A DNA stretch of 64,000 nt. Source: Pseudomonas sp. S09G 359 (GTDB lineage Bacteria > Pseudomonadota > Gammaproteobacteria > Pseudomonadales > Pseudomonadaceae). The stretch lies in the NCBI RefSeq assembly GCF_002843605.1, contig NZ_CP025263.1:3749501-3813500 (forward strand). Direction: 5' to 3'. Position numbers and translations under genes: made by a program. Positions 1 to 8,608 of this stretch are shown here, piece by piece. How positions within the stretch are numbered: the stretch's first letter is position 1; every line of letters starts with the position of its first letter. Under the pieces are notes generated by a model, which saw nothing but the letters and a program-made list of their open reading frames with translations, had not been told where the DNA came from and ran no database searches.

Positions 1-303
1 CAATGGCCGACGGGCCGGTTCGAACTGATCGTGTTGAGCGAGCTGTGCTACTACCTCGACGCCGATGACCTGAGCCGCCTCATAGACTGCGCCGTCGCCA
101 GCCTGACGCCGGACGGCCAGGTGCTGGCCTGCCATTGGCGCCCCGTGATCGAGGGCTGCCCGCAGACCGCCGAACAGGTCCACCACCTGCTGCATGAGCG
201 CCTGGGCATGCCCCGGGTTGCCAGCCACCACGAAGAAGATTTTCTCCTCGACCTGTGGAGCCGCGACGGCACCTCGGTCGCCACCCTTGAGGGTCTGCGA
301 TGA
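1..303 (+). CDS. SAM-dependent methyltransferase, NodS-like, C-terminal part (5' end outside window)
   Basis: The frame is open from the first base, so the N-terminus and the SAM-binding glycine motif lie upstream and cannot be checked. The visible part has the line FELIVLSELCYYLD, which matches the post-motif strand of class I methyltransferases of the NodS type, followed by a helix and a C-terminal half usual for the family. Its stop codon overlaps the start of the glycosyltransferase gene as ATGA, so the two are translationally coupled. With the PIG-L deacetylase further on, an aminosugar or lipid methyl acceptor is plausible, but that is inference from neighbours only. Confidence 0.7.
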   Translation, partial: QWPTGRFELIVLSELCYYLDADDLSRLIDCAVASLTPDGQVLACHWRPVIEGCPQTAEQVHHLLHERLGMPRVASHHEEDFLLDLWSRDGTSVATLEGLR

Positions 304-959
304 TCGGTATTCTGATCCCGGTACATAACGAAGAGGCGTTGCTGGGCGACTGCTTGAATGCAGCCTTGATCGCAGCCAACCACCCCGGATTGCAAGGTGA
401 ACCGGTGCAGATCCTGGTGATACTCGACAGTTGCAGCGACGCCAGTGCGGCGATTGCCGAGGGTTATGCGGTACAGCGCCTGGAAGTCCAGGCGCGCAAT
501 GTAGGCCATGTACGCGGGGTGGGCGCGCGGCATCTGCTCAACCAGGGCGCGCGCTGGATCGCCTGCACCGACGCCGACAGCCGCGTAGCCCCCGATTGGC
601 TGGTGGCGCAGTTGGCGCTGCAGGCCGACGCCGTGTGCGGCACGGTGACCGTGGACGCCTGGAGCGAGGGGTTCGACCCCACCGCGCAGATCCGTTATCA
701 CCAGGCCTACCAGGCCAGCGACGGTCACCACCATATTCACGGTGCCAACCTGGGCATCAGTGCCGGCGCCTATGTGCGCGCCGGTGGTTTCGAGCCGCTG
801 GCCTGCCATGAAGATGTGCAACTGGTGCGCGACCTGGAGCGCTGCGGCGCTTCCATCGCCTGGAGCCACGCCCCGCAAGTCATCACCAGCGCGCGCCTGG
901 AGGCGCGTGCGCAGGGCGGTTTTGGTGACTATCTGAAGAGCCTGATGCTGGCTTCTTGA
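300..959 (+). CDS. Glycosyltransferase family 2 (GT-A fold)
   Basis: The protein of 219 aa starts MIGILIPVHNEE, the classic GT2 opening strand. It has a DSCSDAS nucleotide-contact region near residue 45 and CTDADSRV near residue 97, which holds the metal-binding DxD-type motif. HEDVQLVRDLERCG near residue 178 matches the ED acceptor or base motif. It transfers a sugar from a nucleotide-sugar donor; the acceptor is unknown. No membrane segment is evident, so it is probably cytosolic or peripheral. The ATG overlaps the stop of the methyltransferase. It is short for the family but complete in its core motifs. Confidence 0.8.
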   Translation: MIGILIPVHNEEALLGDCLNAALIAANHPGLQGEPVQILVILDSCSDASAAIAEGYAVQRLEVQARNVGHVRGVGARHLLNQGARWIACTDADSRVAPDWLVAQLALQADAVCGTVTVDAWSEGFDPTAQIRYHQAYQASDGHHHIHGANLGISAGAYVRAGGFEPLACHEDVQLVRDLERCGASIAWSHAPQVITSARLEARAQGGFGDYLKSLMLAS

Positions 960-1136
960 AAAAAACGACCTGCCTAAATGTAAAACCGCCTGATCCTTAG
1001 CTATGCTGAGTACGCCTTGCCGGCGGCCCAGGGTTGGACTGCCGCGCAACCTCCACGGCGGAGCCTGTGGTGGAAAAAGAGCGTCGTCCCGTCAACGGGG
1101 TACGACCCAGCATCAATCGACAAGGACGTGACACCC

Positions 1137-1898
1137 ATGAAGCTTGCCTCCTTAAGCGAGGGCCGCCGTGGTCCCGCGCAAATCTGGAACAGCGCCCCAC
1201 AACTGGCGCAGATTCCGCCTATCACCCCTGCAGCATTAGTCCCCAACGGGGCGCGCGTAGTGATCATCGCCCCCCACCCGGGCGATGAAGTATTGGCCTG
1301 CGGCGGGTTACTGCAACTGCTCAGCACCCTGGAACACCCGCTGCAACTGATCTCCATCACCGACGGCAGCGCCAGCCATCCCGGCTCCCATGTATGGCCG
1401 GCCAGCCGCCTGAGTGTGGTGCGGCCCCAGGAAAGCGCCGAAGCCCTGCGCCGCCTGGGCATGCCTTTACACAGCCTGAAATGGATTCGTGGCGGCTTTT
1501 GCGATAACGCCCTCGCCGCGCGTGAGCCGCAGTTGAGCCAATTTATCGCGCGGTACCTGCAACCGGGCGACGTGGTGTTTTCCACTTGGCGCAACGACGG
1601 CAATGACGACCACGACGCCGTCGGCCGAGCCAGTGCCAAGGCCTGCAGCCTGGTCGGCGCGCAGCTGTATGAGCTGCCGATCTGGGCGTGGCACTGGCCC
1701 GCCCGCGAAGGCGCGATGATCCCCTGGCAGCGCGCGCGCAAAGTACGCCTCGACACCTGGAGCGTGGCACGCAAACTCCACGCTGCCCATGCCTACGCCA
1801 GCCAGTTGGTGGGCGACCCGCAGATCGGCCTGCCACCAATGCTGGCCCAAGTGCTGCTGGAACGGATGCGCGAGCCCTACGAGATTGTGTTGTCCTGA
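1137..1898 (+). CDS. PIG-L family deacetylase
   Basis: The 253-aa protein has the zinc-binding PIG-L motif as APHPGDE at residues 46-51. The family usually has HPDDE, so one Asp is Gly here while the zinc-side Asp and Glu remain. A later NDDHDAVG segment supplies the usual third histidine. Members remove acetyl groups from N-acetylglucosamine-type sugars or related N-acyl compounds. The ATG at 1137 was chosen because AAGGA lies just upstream; an in-frame extension to 1017 has no ribosome site and no family similarity. It lies 177 bp after the glycosyltransferase, so it may have its own promoter, though none is clear. Confidence 0.8.
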   Translation: MKLASLSEGRRGPAQIWNSAPQLAQIPPITPAALVPNGARVVIIAPHPGDEVLACGGLLQLLSTLEHPLQLISITDGSASHPGSHVWPASRLSVVRPQESAEALRRLGMPLHSLKWIRGGFCDNALAAREPQLSQFIARYLQPGDVVFSTWRNDGNDDHDAVGRASAKACSLVGAQLYELPIWAWHWPAREGAMIPWQRARKVRLDTWSVARKLHAAHAYASQLVGDPQIGLPPMLAQVLLERMREPYEIVLS

Positions 1899-1981
1899 AC
1901 CCGGCTTTGTATCGCAGTGTGTACACGCAGGGCGCAGTAGACATTCCGCGCATGATGAAACGTAGGGCTTAGTAAAAACAA

Positions 1982-3388
1982 CTATAGCGCCGGGTTCTGC
2001 TGCCACCGATTGCGAAAGCGTGACAGCTGAAACGCAATCCCCAGCCAGATAAACCAAGCGGGCATCACATACAACGCCAAACGGGTGTCCGGACGCAGCG
2101 CCAGCAGGCACAACACGAAGGCCATAAAGGCCAGGGAAAACCAGGCCATGGGCACCCCACCAGGCATCTTGTAGGTGGATTGTGCATGCAGGTCCGGGCG
2201 TTTTTTCCGGTAGGCGATGTAGGACGCGAGGATGGTCGACCAGGTGAAAATCACCAGGATCGCCGACACCGTGGACACGATGGTGAAGGCCGTCATGACT
2301 TCCGGCACCACAAACAGCAACACCAGTCCCAGCAGCATCAAAAAGGTGGTAAACGCCAGGCTGATAAACGGCACGCTGTTCTGCGATAAACGCCGGAAGA
2401 TGCCCGGCGCATCCCCCAGGTCCGCCAGCCCGAACAGCATGCGGCTGGCGGAAAACACCCCGCTGTTGGCCGACGACGCGGCCGACGTCAGCACCACGAA
2501 ATTCACGATGCCCGCCGCGGCGGGAAACCCCGCCACCAGGAACAGCTCCACGAACGGGCTTTTGCTCGGCGAAACCTGCTGCCACGACGTAACCGCGATG
2601 ATGCACGCCAGGGCCAGCACGTAGAACAGGATGATGCGCAGCGGAATCGAGTTGATCGCCTTGGGCAAGGTCTTCTCCGGCGCGCGGGTTTCCGCGGCTG
2701 CGGTGCCGATCAGTTCGGTGCCGGCAAAGGAAAAGATTGCCATCTGGAACCCGGCGAAGAACCCGAACAGGCCATTCGGAAACGCCGCCTGTTTATCCAG
2801 CAAATGACTCAACGACGCCGTGACGCCGGTGGGCGAGACAAACGAGCTGGCGATCAGCACCACACTCACGCTGATCAGCGTGACCACAGCGATAATCTTG
2901 ATGATCGCGAACCAGAACTCCACTTCACCAAACAGCTTGACCGTCAGCACATTCAGCGCAAATAGCGTGAGCAACATGCCCACGGCGGGCATCCACGCCG
3001 GCACATGGGGGAACCAGTACTGGAAAAACCCGCCGACCACCACCGCATCCCCCACCACCGCCACGCTCCAGCTGAGCCAGTACGACCAGCCCAGGAAGAA
3101 CGCCGCACGCGGCCCCAGGTACGCCCCGGCAAAATCAGCGAAGCTTTTGAAGTTGAGGTTGGACAGCAGCAGCTCACCCATGGCGCGCATCACGAAATAC
3201 ACGAACAGGCCGATGATCATGTAGATCAGGATGATCGAGGTACCGGACAGCGCGATGATCTTGCCGGAGCCCATGAACAGGCCGGTGCCGATCGCACCGC
3301 CCATGGCCATCAGCTGAATATGGCGGTTGCTCAGGGTGCGTTGCAACGCAGGCTTTTCACAAAGCCCGGGCGTGGTTGTTTTCATCAC
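1982..3388 (-). CDS. cycA: APC-family amino acid permease, CycA-like
   Basis: This 468-aa integral membrane protein has about 12 hydrophobic segments. It starts with RTLSNRHIQLMAMGGAIGTG, the signature of the amino-acid transporter (AAT) branch of APC permeases. Long stretches resemble my recollection of E. coli CycA (D-serine, D-alanine and glycine uptake), for example SSANSGVFSASRMLFGLA and the KSPFVELF segment. It should import small neutral amino acids by proton symport. It follows the amidohydrolase gene by 60 bp on the same strand and may share its transcript. Substrate is inferred from similarity alone; another neutral amino acid or GABA is possible. Confidence 0.75.
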   Translation of the reverse strand: MMKTTTPGLCEKPALQRTLSNRHIQLMAMGGAIGTGLFMGSGKIIALSGTSIILIYMIIGLFVYFVMRAMGELLLSNLNFKSFADFAGAYLGPRAAFFLGWSYWLSWSVAVVGDAVVVGGFFQYWFPHVPAWMPAVGMLLTLFALNVLTVKLFGEVEFWFAIIKIIAVVTLISVSVVLIASSFVSPTGVTASLSHLLDKQAAFPNGLFGFFAGFQMAIFSFAGTELIGTAAAETRAPEKTLPKAINSIPLRIILFYVLALACIIAVTSWQQVSPSKSPFVELFLVAGFPAAAGIVNFVVLTSAASSANSGVFSASRMLFGLADLGDAPGIFRRLSQNSVPFISLAFTTFLMLLGLVLLFVVPEVMTAFTIVSTVSAILVIFTWSTILASYIAYRKKRPDLHAQSTYKMPGGVPMAWFSLAFMAFVLCLLALRPDTRLALYVMPAWFIWLGIAFQLSRFRNRWQQNPAL

Positions 3389-3448
3389 AAAACCTCTTGT
3401 TATGTTTTTGAGTTTTGGCAGAAAAAAGGGATTGAGCGTTGCTTGTTA

Positions 3449-4483
3449 TTAGGCGGTCTTGCTTTCGAAGCCGTGCAGCACGTTGACGGCATTGATGCCG
3501 ATTTCATCGACCATGTAGCCGCCTTCCATCACGAACAAGGTCGGCACGCCGACGCTGGCGATGATCTCGCCCATGCCGAGGAAGTCCTGGCTGTCGAGCA
3601 GGAAGTGGCTGATGGGGTCGTCCTTGAAGGTGTCCACGCCCAGGGAGATCACCAGCACTTCGGGCGCGAAGGCACGCAGTTTCTGGCAGGCGTCGATCAA
3701 TGCGCTCTGGTAGTGAGCCCAAGTGGTGTTTTTGGGCAGCGGGTAATTCAGGTTGAAGCCCTCCCCGGCACCCGCGCCACGCTCGCTGCTGAATCCGGAA
3801 AAATATGGGTAGGAAACGGCCGGCTCGCCGTGCAGGGAGATGAACAGCACATCTGGACGGTCGTAGAAAATGTTCTGCGTACCGTTGCCATGGTGAAAGT
3901 CCACATCCAGCACCGCCACACGCTTGGCGCCTTGGGTAATGGCCTGTTGCGCGGCAATCGCGGCATTGTTGAGGTAGCAGTAACCGCCCATGTATTCGCG
4001 GGCCGCATGGTGCCCCGGTGGGCGGCACAGGGCGAAGGCGCTGGTGTGGCCTTCATCGATCAGCGCCAGGCCGGTAAGCGCGATATCTGCGCTGGTTTTC
4101 ACCGCGTTCCAGGTGGTGGCGGTGATCGGCGAACCGGCGTCCATGGCAAAGAAGCCCAGCTTGCCGTCGATAAACGCAGGTACCTGATCGTTGGCCAGGT
4201 CACGCACCGGCCACACCAGCGGCAGCGCGTCATGGCTGCGGCCGAGGGTGGTCCACTCGGCCCATGCGCTTTCGAGGAAGGCGATGTAGCGCTCGCTGTG
4301 AGCATTGACGTAACAGGCACGCTCAAAGCTGCGCGGCACGATGATGTCGCCCAGCCCAACGTGCTGCACGCGGTCACGTACGGTGTCGGCGCGGCTGGGT
4401 TGTTCGAACGACGGCTTGAGCACGCCATCCTTCAGTTCGGTGCCATGGTGCAAACGGTGGTCATCACTAAAAACAGTCAGCAT
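3449..4483 (-). CDS. Histone deacetylase family protein, acetylpolyamine amidohydrolase type
   Basis: The 344-aa protein has the full arginase/deacetylase-fold active site: HH at 158-159 (CRPPGHHAA), zinc ligands D195 and H197 (VLDVDFHHGN) and D284 (GVDTFKDDP), and Y323 in EGGYM. Bacterial members such as P. aeruginosa AphA/AphB release acetate from acetylcadaverine and acetylputrescine. The gene is divergent from an Lrp regulator and is followed by a permease, which suits a small polyamine or amino-acid catabolic unit under Lrp control. The ATG has only a weak GGATG site upstream. A protein deacetylase role is less likely for this length and loop pattern. Confidence 0.85.
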   Translation of the reverse strand: MLTVFSDDHRLHHGTELKDGVLKPSFEQPSRADTVRDRVQHVGLGDIIVPRSFERACYVNAHSERYIAFLESAWAEWTTLGRSHDALPLVWPVRDLANDQVPAFIDGKLGFFAMDAGSPITATTWNAVKTSADIALTGLALIDEGHTSAFALCRPPGHHAAREYMGGYCYLNNAAIAAQQAITQGAKRVAVLDVDFHHGNGTQNIFYDRPDVLFISLHGEPAVSYPYFSGFSSERGAGAGEGFNLNYPLPKNTTWAHYQSALIDACQKLRAFAPEVLVISLGVDTFKDDPISHFLLDSQDFLGMGEIIASVGVPTLFVMEGGYMVDEIGINAVNVLHGFESKTA

Positions 4484-4603
4484 TTGAATACATCCGCCAG
4501 TAAAAGACAGGTCTATTTTGTTCTGGCAGTGCGGGGTGTTCTTTGCTTTTACTTACGAGGCTGTTAGGTTTATCGGGTGTTTTTACCCTTGTGATAGCCA
4601 GAT

Positions 4604-5098
4604 ATGAAAAATAAAACCAAACAGGTCGTTCTTGACGACACCGATCTCGCCATCCTCGCCCTGCTTCAGGAAGACGCGAGTATTTCCAATGCCCAACTGA
4701 GCGAACGCCTGTCCCTGAGCCTCACGCCCTGCTGGCGCCGACGCAAACGCCTGGAGGAAGAAGGCGTGATCAAGGACTACCAGGCCAACCTCGACCGCAA
4801 GATGCTCGGCCTGGACATCATGGCGTTTGTGCACGTGCGCTTCGCCATCCACACCGACCACGCGCCCGATGCCTTCGAGGCCGTAATCAAGGAACTGCCG
4901 GAGGTGCTGTCGTGCCACAAGATCACCGGCGACGCGGATTACCTGTTGCAGGTACTGGCCGAGGACCTGGACAGCTACAGCGAGTTCGTCGAAAGCGTGT
5001 TGCGCCGGCAGTTGGGCATTGCCTCGATCCAGTCGAGCCTGGCGTTGCGCGAAGTGAAGGCCACGAGCCGGGTGGCGATTGCGAAGCGACAGGCTTAG
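4604..5098 (+). CDS. Lrp/AsnC family transcriptional regulator
   Basis: The 164-aa protein has an N-terminal helix-turn-helix (about residues 12-60, with LDDTDLAILALLQEDASIS and LSLSLTPCWRRRKRLEEEGVI), then a RAM/ligand-binding domain with VLSCHKITGDADYLLQV near residue 105. Lrp-type regulators bind amino acids and control nearby transport or catabolic genes. It is divergent from the acetylpolyamine amidohydrolase and permease genes (120 bp gap), which are the likely targets. The start follows a region rich in T runs and has no strong ribosome site, but homologs begin at about this position. Confidence 0.85.
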   Translation: MKNKTKQVVLDDTDLAILALLQEDASISNAQLSERLSLSLTPCWRRRKRLEEEGVIKDYQANLDRKMLGLDIMAFVHVRFAIHTDHAPDAFEAVIKELPEVLSCHKITGDADYLLQVLAEDLDSYSEFVESVLRRQLGIASIQSSLALREVKATSRVAIAKRQA

Positions 5099-5183
5099 AT
5101 AAACCGCAATATTTTGCGACAGGTGCTCGGCCACGAAAAAATAATGGCAAAATGCCTTATTTGATCGCACGCAAGGAGCGACT

Positions 5184-5915
5184 GTGACACACGTTCTGAC
5201 CCCCTCGGACACCCTCCGCGAGACCACACCCTCCCCCTCAAACTTCCGCTTCTTCAGACGCCTCGGAATGTTTGTGGTGGCGGCACTGGTCTTCACCCTG
5301 GCCCCCGTTCCGGGCCTCTTGCTGACGCCGCCAGAGGCGCAGCATTACTCGATGTTCATCACCAATCTCGGCGTGATTGCAGTGTTGCTGTCGGGCCTGT
5401 TCGTGCTGCAGCACCGGCGCAACCTCGCCGCGACGTTTTACGGCAAGCGCATCCGCCAACCCTTGCGCCTGGGCGCGATCAGCGTGATTGCCTTGTATGC
5501 GTTGTGCGGGTTGGCCGTGATCGTGATGAACCAGCCGCGTGAAGCGTTCATGGCAGACCTGTTCAGTGGCCTGACCCAGGGGCAAACCCTGATCAAACTC
5601 GGCGCGTTGATCATCCTGCCGCCCATCGCCGAAGAACTGATGATGCGTCACTACCTGCTACGCCTGTTTCCCTATGAGCGCAGTGTGGTCTGGAAGTGGG
5701 TCGCGATTATCGTGACGTCAGCCTTGTTCACCAGCCTGCACACCCAATACGGCAGCTCGATCACATTGGCATTGATCTTCGTGATCGGTTGCCTGTTCGC
5801 ATGGGCGCGGATTGCCAGCGGTGGTTTGCTGGTGCCTATCCTGCTGCACATGCTCGCGGAAGTGCTGGGTTCGAGCCTGGATTGGACCTGGGCGTGGGCC
5901 GGGTTTTACGGCTGA
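5184..5915 (+). CDS. CPBP family intramembrane metalloprotease
   Basis: The 243-aa, mostly hydrophobic protein has the ABI/CPBP motifs: E150-E151 with R155 (EELMMR), F182 with H186 (FTSLH) and H222 (LHMLAE). These form the glutamate/histidine site of Rce1-like membrane proteases. About six membrane segments are visible. The GTG start at 5184 is supported by AAGGAG at 5173-5178 with 5-base spacing. In bacteria these proteins act in peptide maturation or self-immunity, but no bacteriocin gene is visible here, so the substrate is unknown. It stands alone, 85 bp after the Lrp gene. Confidence 0.85.
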   Translation: MTHVLTPSDTLRETTPSPSNFRFFRRLGMFVVAALVFTLAPVPGLLLTPPEAQHYSMFITNLGVIAVLLSGLFVLQHRRNLAATFYGKRIRQPLRLGAISVIALYALCGLAVIVMNQPREAFMADLFSGLTQGQTLIKLGALIILPPIAEELMMRHYLLRLFPYERSVVWKWVAIIVTSALFTSLHTQYGSSITLALIFVIGCLFAWARIASGGLLVPILLHMLAEVLGSSLDWTWAWAGFYG

Positions 5916-5930
5916 TCCAGCCTCCGCCCT

Positions 5931-5962
5931 AAGGGCGCGACACACCCGATGTTCGCGCCCTT
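5931..5962 (+). terminator. Hairpin downstream of the CPBP protease gene
   Basis: Perfect 10-bp stem AAGGGCGCGA / TCGCGCCCTT with a 12-base loop, 15 bp after the stop codon. There is no good T run after it, so it may be a weak terminator or an mRNA 3'-end stabiliser. Confidence 0.5.
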
Positions 5963-6064
5963 CACCGGCAAAGATGGCAAAACGCCTGCCCTCAAGATGT
6001 GAAAAATTCGTTAACTGATTCTTCCCAAAGGCTTTTTTTATACGAAAGATTACGGCAGATTAAC

Positions 6065-6095
6065 GCGAATAATTATCATCATCTTTATTATTCGC
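6065..6095 (+). promoter_or_regulatory. Candidate Fur box within an inverted repeat
   Basis: The stretch 6068-6086 matches the 19-base Fur consensus at about 13 positions. It lies within an inverted repeat with perfect 9-base arms GCGAATAAT (6065-6073) and ATTATTCGC (6087-6095). It sits just upstream of the TonB-dependent receptor gene, where Fur control would be expected. Match was counted by eye. Confidence 0.55.
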
Positions 6096-6126
6096 CATGG
6101 ACGGTACTTCGGGGAGAGTCCGTTCC

Positions 6127-8289
6127 ATGTCCGTGCAACAACATGCCGCTAAAGGTTTTACACCCAGCCTGATCGCGTTGGCTGTGTGCCTCGCCACTTC
6201 ACCTGCGGCCTTCGCCGCTGATGCCGAAGCCCCGGCAACCACGATTGAACTGGGCGCCACCCAGGTCTCCGGCGAGCAGCAGCTTGGCGAGACCACCGAA
6301 GGCACGCAGTCCTACACCACGGGCGCAATGAAGACCGCGACCAAGCTGCCCCTTACCCTGCGTGAAACCCCACAGGCCGTCACCGTGATTACCCGCCAGC
6401 GTATGGATGACCAGGCCATGACCAGCATCAACGATGTGGTCAACGCCACGCCAGGGTTGTTCCTCAACTACTCCAACGGCCCTGGCCGCGAGTCCTACAC
6501 CTCGCGCGGGTTCGACATCGACAACCTGATGTACGACGGCATCCCCAGCGGCTATAACGGCGTGTCGGTGGGCGCCCAGCCCAACCTGGCAATGTTCGAT
6601 CGTGTCGAAATCGTACGCGGTGCCACCGGCCTGGTGACCGGCGCGGGCAACCCTTCGGCCGCCATCAACCTGGTGCGCAAGCGGCCGCTGGACGAGCAGA
6701 AAGTCACCCTGACCGGCTCCGCCGGCACTTGGGAAGATTACCGTGGCGAGCTGGACGCCTCCAGCCCGCTGAACGACAGCGGCACCTTGCGCGGCCGGGT
6801 GGTTGCCTCTTACGGCGATGCCAACAGCTTTATCGATGACGTCGAGTCGTATCATGGCCTGTTCTACGCCGTCACCGAAGCCGACCTGAGCGAAGACACC
6901 AGCCTGACCCTCGGTTTCTCCAACCAGAAGGACAAGACCAACTACTTCTGGGGCTCCTCGATGATCGGCCAGGATGGCCACCACCTGAACCTGCCACGCT
7001 CCTACAACCCAGGCACCGACTGGGAAAACAAGGACCAGGAGATCAACACGGTATTCGCCGAGCTGCGCCAGCGCCTGGCCAACGACTGGAAACTCCAGGT
7101 CAACGCCAACTACGCCCAGCAGAACGCGCTGTTCTCTGGTTCCTATCAGTCGCGCTGGGTCGCCAACACGCTGGCCCGTACGGTCTACCAGGCGTCCTAC
7201 GATGAAGACCAGGCCGGCATCGATGCCTTCGCCAGCGGCCCGTTCCAGGCGTTCGGGCGTACCCATGAACTGGTGGTGGGCGCCAGCCGGCGCATCTACG
7301 ACATGACCACCCACAACTACAGCCCGTATAACCTCAACTGGCCGCTCACGGCGGGCAAGCCGGACTTCGTGCACACCACCAACGACCGTGAGGTCACCAC
7401 CCAGGACGGTGTTTACGTGACCACGCGGCTGAGCCTGGCCGACCCATTGAAGCTGATCCTCGGCGCGCGCCTGGACTGGTATGACTACGACGCCCATGGC
7501 AGTAACGACGGCGATTACCATGTGACCCGCAACCTCACCCGCTACGCCGGCTTGATCTACGAGCTGGACGACAACCATTCGGTCTATGTCAGCTACAGCG
7601 ATATCTTCACGCCGCAGACGGCCAAGGACACCTCGGGCACCCCGCTCAAGCCGATCGTCGGCAAGAACTATGAAGTCGGCATCAAGGGTGAATACCTCGG
7701 CGGTGCGTTGAATGCCAGCGTGGCGTTGTTCAACGTCGACCAGGAAAACCGCGCCGTGTCGGTGATCGTCGCAAACTGCCCGCAGGCCTCTTGCTCTGAA
7801 GCCTCCGGCAAGGTGCGCAGCCAGGGTATCGACTTCGAACTGCAAGGCGCGTTGACCGAGAACTGGCAGGTCGGCGGTGGTTATACCTACGCGCGTACCC
7901 ACACCATCAAGGACGAGGCCAACCCGCAGTTGGTCAACAAGCAACTCGACACGGATACCCCGGAGCAACTGTTCAAACTGACCACCAGCTACCGCTTCCA
8001 GGGCGCGCTGGAACGGCTGCGTGTCGGCGGCAACATGTCGTGGCAGAGCCGCATGTACAACGACGTCAAGCTGGCCGATGGCAGCACCTACCGACTCAAA
8101 CAGGGTTCCTACGCGATCACCGACCTGATGGCCGGCTACAAGGTCAACGACCACCTGGACCTGCAGGTCAATGCCAATAACATCTTCGACCGTCGTTATT
8201 ACAATGCCATTGCCAGCGACGTGAGCTATGGCGGTGACAGCTACGGCAACCCACGCAACATGATGCTGACGGCCAAGTACAGCTTCTAA
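6127..8289 (+). CDS. TonB-dependent siderophore receptor
   Basis: This outer-membrane beta-barrel receptor is 720 aa from ATG 6127, which follows GGGGAGAG at good spacing; an in-frame ATG at 6097 has no site. A signal peptide ends at AFA-AD near residue 30. The plug domain follows, with LPLTLRETPQAVTVITRQRM and the DNLMYDGIP segment, then the barrel ending in aromatic F (LTAKYSF). The plug and length resemble FhuE/FpvA-type ferric-siderophore receptors, but there is no N-terminal secretin/TonB signalling domain, so it should not signal to an ECF sigma factor. The cognate siderophore cannot be read from sequence. Iron regulation is suggested by the Fur-like box upstream. Confidence 0.9.
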   Translation: MSVQQHAAKGFTPSLIALAVCLATSPAAFAADAEAPATTIELGATQVSGEQQLGETTEGTQSYTTGAMKTATKLPLTLRETPQAVTVITRQRMDDQAMTSINDVVNATPGLFLNYSNGPGRESYTSRGFDIDNLMYDGIPSGYNGVSVGAQPNLAMFDRVEIVRGATGLVTGAGNPSAAINLVRKRPLDEQKVTLTGSAGTWEDYRGELDASSPLNDSGTLRGRVVASYGDANSFIDDVESYHGLFYAVTEADLSEDTSLTLGFSNQKDKTNYFWGSSMIGQDGHHLNLPRSYNPGTDWENKDQEINTVFAELRQRLANDWKLQVNANYAQQNALFSGSYQSRWVANTLARTVYQASYDEDQAGIDAFASGPFQAFGRTHELVVGASRRIYDMTTHNYSPYNLNWPLTAGKPDFVHTTNDREVTTQDGVYVTTRLSLADPLKLILGARLDWYDYDAHGSNDGDYHVTRNLTRYAGLIYELDDNHSVYVSYSDIFTPQTAKDTSGTPLKPIVGKNYEVGIKGEYLGGALNASVALFNVDQENRAVSVIVANCPQASCSEASGKVRSQGIDFELQGALTENWQVGGGYTYARTHTIKDEANPQLVNKQLDTDTPEQLFKLTTSYRFQGALERLRVGGNMSWQSRMYNDVKLADGSTYRLKQGSYAITDLMAGYKVNDHLDLQVNANNIFDRRYYNAIASDVSYGGDSYGNPRNMMLTAKYSF

Positions 8290-8298
8290 AAAAGCAGG

Positions 8299-8401
8299 GT
8301 GGCGAGGGAGCTTGCTCCCGTTGGGCCGCGAAGCGGCCCCGCTCTTTGTGTAGAAGAATGGGACTGCTGCGCAGTCCAACGGGAGCAAGCTCCCTCGCCA
8401 C
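8299..8401. repeat. REP palindrome pair (GTGGCGAGGGAGCTTGCTCC type)
   Basis: Two inverted copies of a pseudomonad REP unit flank a GC-rich spacer. The outer arms are reverse complements over about 26 bp. It lies just after the receptor gene stop and may protect its mRNA 3' end. The same family recurs at 21199, 47830 and 60309. Confidence 0.85.
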
Positions 8402-8465
8402 AGGTACGGTGTTCGCCTTTAACTGATTGGCATGACGACAAGGTCCGCCGCACATTCCCCCCGCC

Positions 8466-8492
8466 TAAAGTCGCTCCCACACGCGCCGATAG
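8466..8492 (+). promoter_or_regulatory. Sigma-28 (FliA) promoter for the downstream chemoreceptor
   Basis: TAAAGTCG (8466-8473), an 11-base spacer, then GCCGATAG (8485-8492). This is a close match in sequence and spacing to the flagellar sigma-28 consensus TAAAGTTT-N11-GCCGATAA. It lies 116 bp upstream of a methyl-accepting chemotaxis gene, as expected for late flagellar-class genes. Confidence 0.8.
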
Positions 8493-8608
8493 CCTATTGG
8501 CGTTCTTGAACCCACATAACGCCTGATTCCTGCTTTGCTCGGTACTGGCGCGCCGTAGTGGCACGCCGCATGCTTTGTTCCTGGTCCGTCCTCATGGAGT
8601 AAGAGTCA

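Noticed and set aside
961..1136. Small RNA gene between the glycosyltransferase and PIG-L genes
   Set aside because: A CTATGCT that resembles a stationary-phase -10 is near 1001, but there is no terminator or clear structure to support an RNA gene.
3005..4567. 520-codon plus frame across the permease and amidohydrolase genes
   Set aside because: Spans two real minus-strand genes and their intergenic gap; histidine- and glutamine-rich shadow sequence.
6199..8388. 729-codon minus-strand frame opposite the TonB receptor
   Set aside because: It is the mirror of a clear TonB-dependent receptor, has no ribosome site and runs on into a REP element.
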